A program made the position numbers and the translations under genes. The notes below the pieces were generated by a model, which saw only the letters and a list, made by a program, of their open reading frames with translations, did not search any database and was not told the origin of the DNA. A DNA stretch of 24,415 nt. It comes from CAYJUM01 sp964478915. GTDB taxonomy: Bacteria > Nitrospirota > Nitrospiria > Nitrospirales > Nitrospiraceae. Below, piece after piece: positions 22,478-24,415 of this stretch. The stretch lies in assembly GCA_964478915.1 (NCBI GenBank), contig CAYZKG010000026.1:1-24415 (forward strand). The letters run 5' to 3'. Within the stretch, counting starts at the first letter, position 1, and the number at the start of each line of letters is the position of its first letter.

Positions 22478-22636
22478 CTATCGGGTCCTTGCCACGGTAT
22501 GGGAGCGCTTGCGCCAGAAGGTTCGCGCCGGTTCCCGGTGGGCCAAGATCCGGGCAGCACTCTCCCGGCGAGCTCGGTGAAGAAGCCGTGAAACGGATTT
22601 CCCGCGAAGGTACTTGCCGAAATCTTTGGGGTCCAT
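22478..22636 (-). CDS. Small basic ORF upstream of PIN pseudogene, possible antitoxin or remnant
   Basis: 52 residues from ATG 22636, very Arg-rich. Its stop TAG touches the GTG of the PIN gene, the arrangement of antitoxin-toxin pairs. The stretch SRLLHRARRESAARILAHREPAR faintly recalls the conserved core of Phd/YefM antitoxins, too weak to assign. A promoter at 22644-22672 supports its being transcribed. It may itself be degraded. Confidence 0.45.
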   Translation of the reverse strand: MDPKDFGKYLRGKSVSRLLHRARRESAARILAHREPARTFWRKRSHTVARTR

Positions 22637-22643
22637 GGTGCTG

Positions 22644-22672
22644 TGTCTATCAGATCGCTGCGGCCCAGTCAA
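22644..22672 (-). promoter_or_regulatory. Promoter of the small ORF/PIN operon
   Basis: Minus strand: -35 TTGACT (22672-22667), 17-base spacer, -10 TAGACA (22649-22644) preceded by TGA (extended -10 type). Seven bases separate the -10 from ATG 22636, so the transcript would be leaderless. Confidence 0.45.
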
Positions 22673-22700
22673 TGCTGGGTCCCAATCCCGTAGGCGGGGT

Positions 22701-22753
22701 GCCCGTTGCCGGGGTACCCATTGCTCCTGTGCAATGGGTCAAGTGCAACGGGC
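22701..22753. repeat. Nested palindrome containing ACCCATTGC hairpin, copy 2
   Basis: The inner stem ACCCATTGC (22716-22724)/GCAATGGGT (22731-22739) has a 6-base loop; the outer stem is GCCCGTTGC (22701-22709)/GCAACGGGC (22745-22753). The inner arms are identical to those at 4491-4517, in reverse orientation and sharing the GGTACC flank. The surrounding 22637-22892 carries no convincing gene. Confidence 0.7.
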
Positions 22754-22827
22754 CATACGATCGGCGGGAGGTCGTTCATCCGTCTCTTACCCCCTCCTTT
22801 TCATCTCCCCTTACTCACCCCACCTTA

Positions 22828-22848
22828 CCTCCCCTTACGAAGGGGAGG
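22828..22848 (-). terminator. Strong hairpin downstream of the caspase-FGE gene
   Basis: Perfect 9-bp stem CCTCCCCTT/AAGGGGAGG with a 3-base loop, 44 bases after the caspase-FGE stop on the minus strand. There is no T-tract; similar CCTCCCCTT palindromes occur as dispersed intergenic repeats in many genomes, so it may be a repeat acting as a transcript end. Confidence 0.5.
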
Positions 22849-22892
22849 AACAAGACTCAGGAGAACAGGGAACAGCGCCACAGCGCACAGGG

Positions 22893-24415
22893 TCAGCGGG
22901 CGTCCTGGGCGCAGCGGAAGCCCATAATCGCATTCCGCAGCGATGGGACATTTCCGGTCCGGCTCGCGGAGCGCAGGTTACGCGGCATATGCATCCACCC
23001 TCCGCCACGGTCCACCTTGAACTGGCCCGTAGAAGACCCTTGGGGGTTTTGGACCGGGCTGACCTCGTAGTACTTTGCATCGTACCAATCGGCCGTCCAT
23101 TCCCAGACATTGCCGATCATGTCATGCAGGCCAAACGGGTTCGGCTCGAACGATCCCACCGGGGCGGTGCGCACGTAGCCATCGTCGTAGCCGGTCATGA
23201 TAGTCCATTCGGGAAACTGACGCTTAGCCGCTTCATCCGCGAGATTGCCGACACGCCGTGAGCCGGGATGCTCATCCCCCCACCAATAGGTGGTCTGCGT
23301 ACCGCCTCGCGCCGCATACTCCCACTCTGCTTCCGTCGGCAGGCGTTTCCCTGCCCAGCGGCAATAGGCTTCCGCATCATACCAGGAGACCGACACGACC
23401 GGATGCTCATCCCGGTTCGAGACGAACACCGTCTCGCCGCCCTCCGGCTTGCGCCAATTGGCCCCGCTGATCTCCCCACATTTGTTGCTCGGCGTACACC
23501 CGAACGCCTTGCCCTCCTTCTCCGCCGTGGTCTCATAGCCGGTCTCGCGGGTAAACTTCTGGAACAGCTTGTTCGTGATTTCGTACTTGTCTAGATAGAA
23601 AGCTGAAAGCGCGACGCGGTGTACCGGCTTCTCGTCCTCACTCCCTTCGGTACTTCCCATCATGAACTCCCCGGCGGGAATCAAGAGCATCGGCGCCCCG
23701 TCCCGGCCGGTGATCTCGCGGCCCGGCTGGCGCGGCGCTTCAAAGGCCGGCGCCTTGGCCACCTCAATCTTCTTGCGCTCCTCGGTTGAGATGACCCGGG
23801 CCAGCGGAAGGGTGACGCGCGTCCCCAGCGCCTCTTCTCCCGGCAGGAGCACCGGGGTCTGCTCGCGGTTCAACTCCTCCACGGCAGTATGGGCGACATG
23901 CTCCTTTACATAGGGAACCAGTTCCCGCAGCGTGACGATCTGATCCTTATCGGCGTCCGCCTCACCTTGCAGGCCTGTTAAAAGATAATGCGTAAAGAGA
24001 CCATGCCCGGCTTTGTCGTAATCAGAGCTGACCTGCGTACCGGTCGCCGCGGCCAGAACCATCACCTCCCCCGCGCTCAGCACGGGATATTGCAACCCCA
24101 TGGGCCGCGTGCCCTTCGCCAGCACGGAGCGCCCCGCGGCCCCGGAAAAACAGGAATCCAAGAACACGACGACCTGCTTCGTGGGCAGCTTGCCGAGCGT
24201 CTCTTCCATCTCCTTGAGCGGATACAGGCCGTCCGGAAAATCCGGGTGGCCGTCCCAGGGCACGATAGACCCGGACTGGGCCTGCAGATTCGGCGTGCCG
24301 TGCCCGGCGTAGTAAATGTAGACAGTGGAGTCGCGCTTCACGCGCATCTGTAACCACTTACCCAGATGGTTCCGCAAATCGCTCAGGGTGACCTTGGCAT
24401 CGGTGAGGAGTTTGA
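22893..24415 (-). CDS. Caspase-like peptidase (C14) fused to FGE-sulfatase-fold domain, partial (5' end outside window)
   Basis: 506 residues are visible; the frame stays open to the right edge (KLLTDAKVTLSD precedes the TTG at 24377), so the start is missing. Residues 30-180 (visible numbering) form a caspase domain with catalytic H38 (YYAGHG) and C88 (FLDSCFSG). After a linker, residues about 240-506 form an FGE-sulfatase/C-type-lectin-like domain: IPAGEFMMGSTEGSEDEKPVHRV, YDAEAYCRWAGKRLPTEAEWEYAARGG, GNVWEWTADWY, RGGGW and the terminal MGFRCA. True formylglycine-generating enzymes carry two copper-binding cysteines in the segment after RGG; here that segment reads GWMHMPRNLRSASR with none, so the domain is unlikely to oxidise sulfatases and may bind a ligand. 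Caspase-FGE fusions are known in bacteria with complex signalling. Substrate unknown; no signal peptide can be assessed. Confidence 0.88.
   Translation of the reverse strand, partial: KLLTDAKVTLSDLRNHLGKWLQMRVKRDSTVYIYYAGHGTPNLQAQSGSIVPWDGHPDFPDGLYPLKEMEETLGKLPTKQVVVFLDSCFSGAAGRSVLAKGTRPMGLQYPVLSAGEVMVLAAATGTQVSSDYDKAGHGLFTHYLLTGLQGEADADKDQIVTLRELVPYVKEHVAHTAVEELNREQTPVLLPGEEALGTRVTLPLARVISTEERKKIEVAKAPAFEAPRQPGREITGRDGAPMLLIPAGEFMMGSTEGSEDEKPVHRVALSAFYLDKYEITNKLFQKFTRETGYETTAEKEGKAFGCTPSNKCGEISGANWRKPEGGETVFVSNRDEHPVVSVSWYDAEAYCRWAGKRLPTEAEWEYAARGGTQTTYWWGDEHPGSRRVGNLADEAAKRQFPEWTIMTGYDDGYVRTAPVGSFEPNPFGLHDMIGNVWEWTADWYDAKYYEVSPVQNPQGSSTGQFKVDRGGGWMHMPRNLRSASRTGNVPSLRNAIMGFRCAQDAR

Noticed and set aside
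22893..23010. C-terminal end of the FGE-like domain as variable region of a diversity-generating retroelement
   Set aside because: FGE/C-type-lectin folds are DGR targets and the RGGGW...GFRC end is similar, but no reverse transcriptase, no template-like second copy and no accessory gene are visible in the window.

Overview
GC-rich bacterial chromosome segment from a diderm. LptD, an OmpA-type lipoprotein and several lipobox lipoproteins show an outer membrane. The mix of presqualene/squalene genes (hpnD, hpnE), a class II (B12-dependent) ribonucleotide reductase, a MoaD-MoaE fusion and intergenic arrays of degenerate 7-bp repeats suggests a Nitrospira-like member of Nitrospirota. That assignment is inference from gene content; no rRNA or other marker in the window settles it.

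Layout. (1) 1-5515, minus strand: a partial TPR-like lipoprotein gene, a palindromic repeat, then accD, folC and lptD read from a good sigma70-type promoter upstream of accD. (2) 5528-8572, minus strand: a compact molybdopterin operon moaC, moaD-moaE fusion, moaA, followed by a Ni/Co permease gene, with a strong promoter at 8543-8572. (3) 8598-10450, plus strand: a dihydroneopterin aldolase fused to a SAM methyltransferase, then a PHP-domain phosphoesterase; the two are joined by a heptamer-repeat array. (4) 10511-14740: small envelope proteins (TM plus SH3-like protein, lipoprotein, OmpA-like lipoprotein), a truncated CBS gene joined to a headless gene fragment, an unrecognised cytosolic protein and a YjbQ-family gene. 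(5) 14811-21588, plus strand: nrdJ with a -10 box almost touching its start codon, a TM/Pro-Ala/SH3-like protein, then HAD phosphatase, cobalamin-binding-like protein, hpnD and hpnE. (6) 21589-22892: a debris zone with a small coiled-coil gene, a duplicated 3' fragment of hpnE, a frameshifted PIN-domain toxin gene with a small upstream ORF, and palindromic repeats. (7) 22893-24415, minus strand: a caspase-like peptidase fused to an FGE-sulfatase-fold domain, cut by the window edge.

Themes. Folate (folC, folB), Moco (moaC/DE/A), cobalt/B12 (NiCoT-type permease, B12-dependent RNR, BtuF-like protein) and squalene/hopanoid genes are interleaved. The most unusual signals are the heptamer arrays in several gaps, including facing arrays able to form alternative hairpins in a leader; the two gene fusions; the gene scars (CBS junction, hpnE fragment, PIN pseudogene); and the caspase-FGE protein that lacks the FGE copper-site cysteines.
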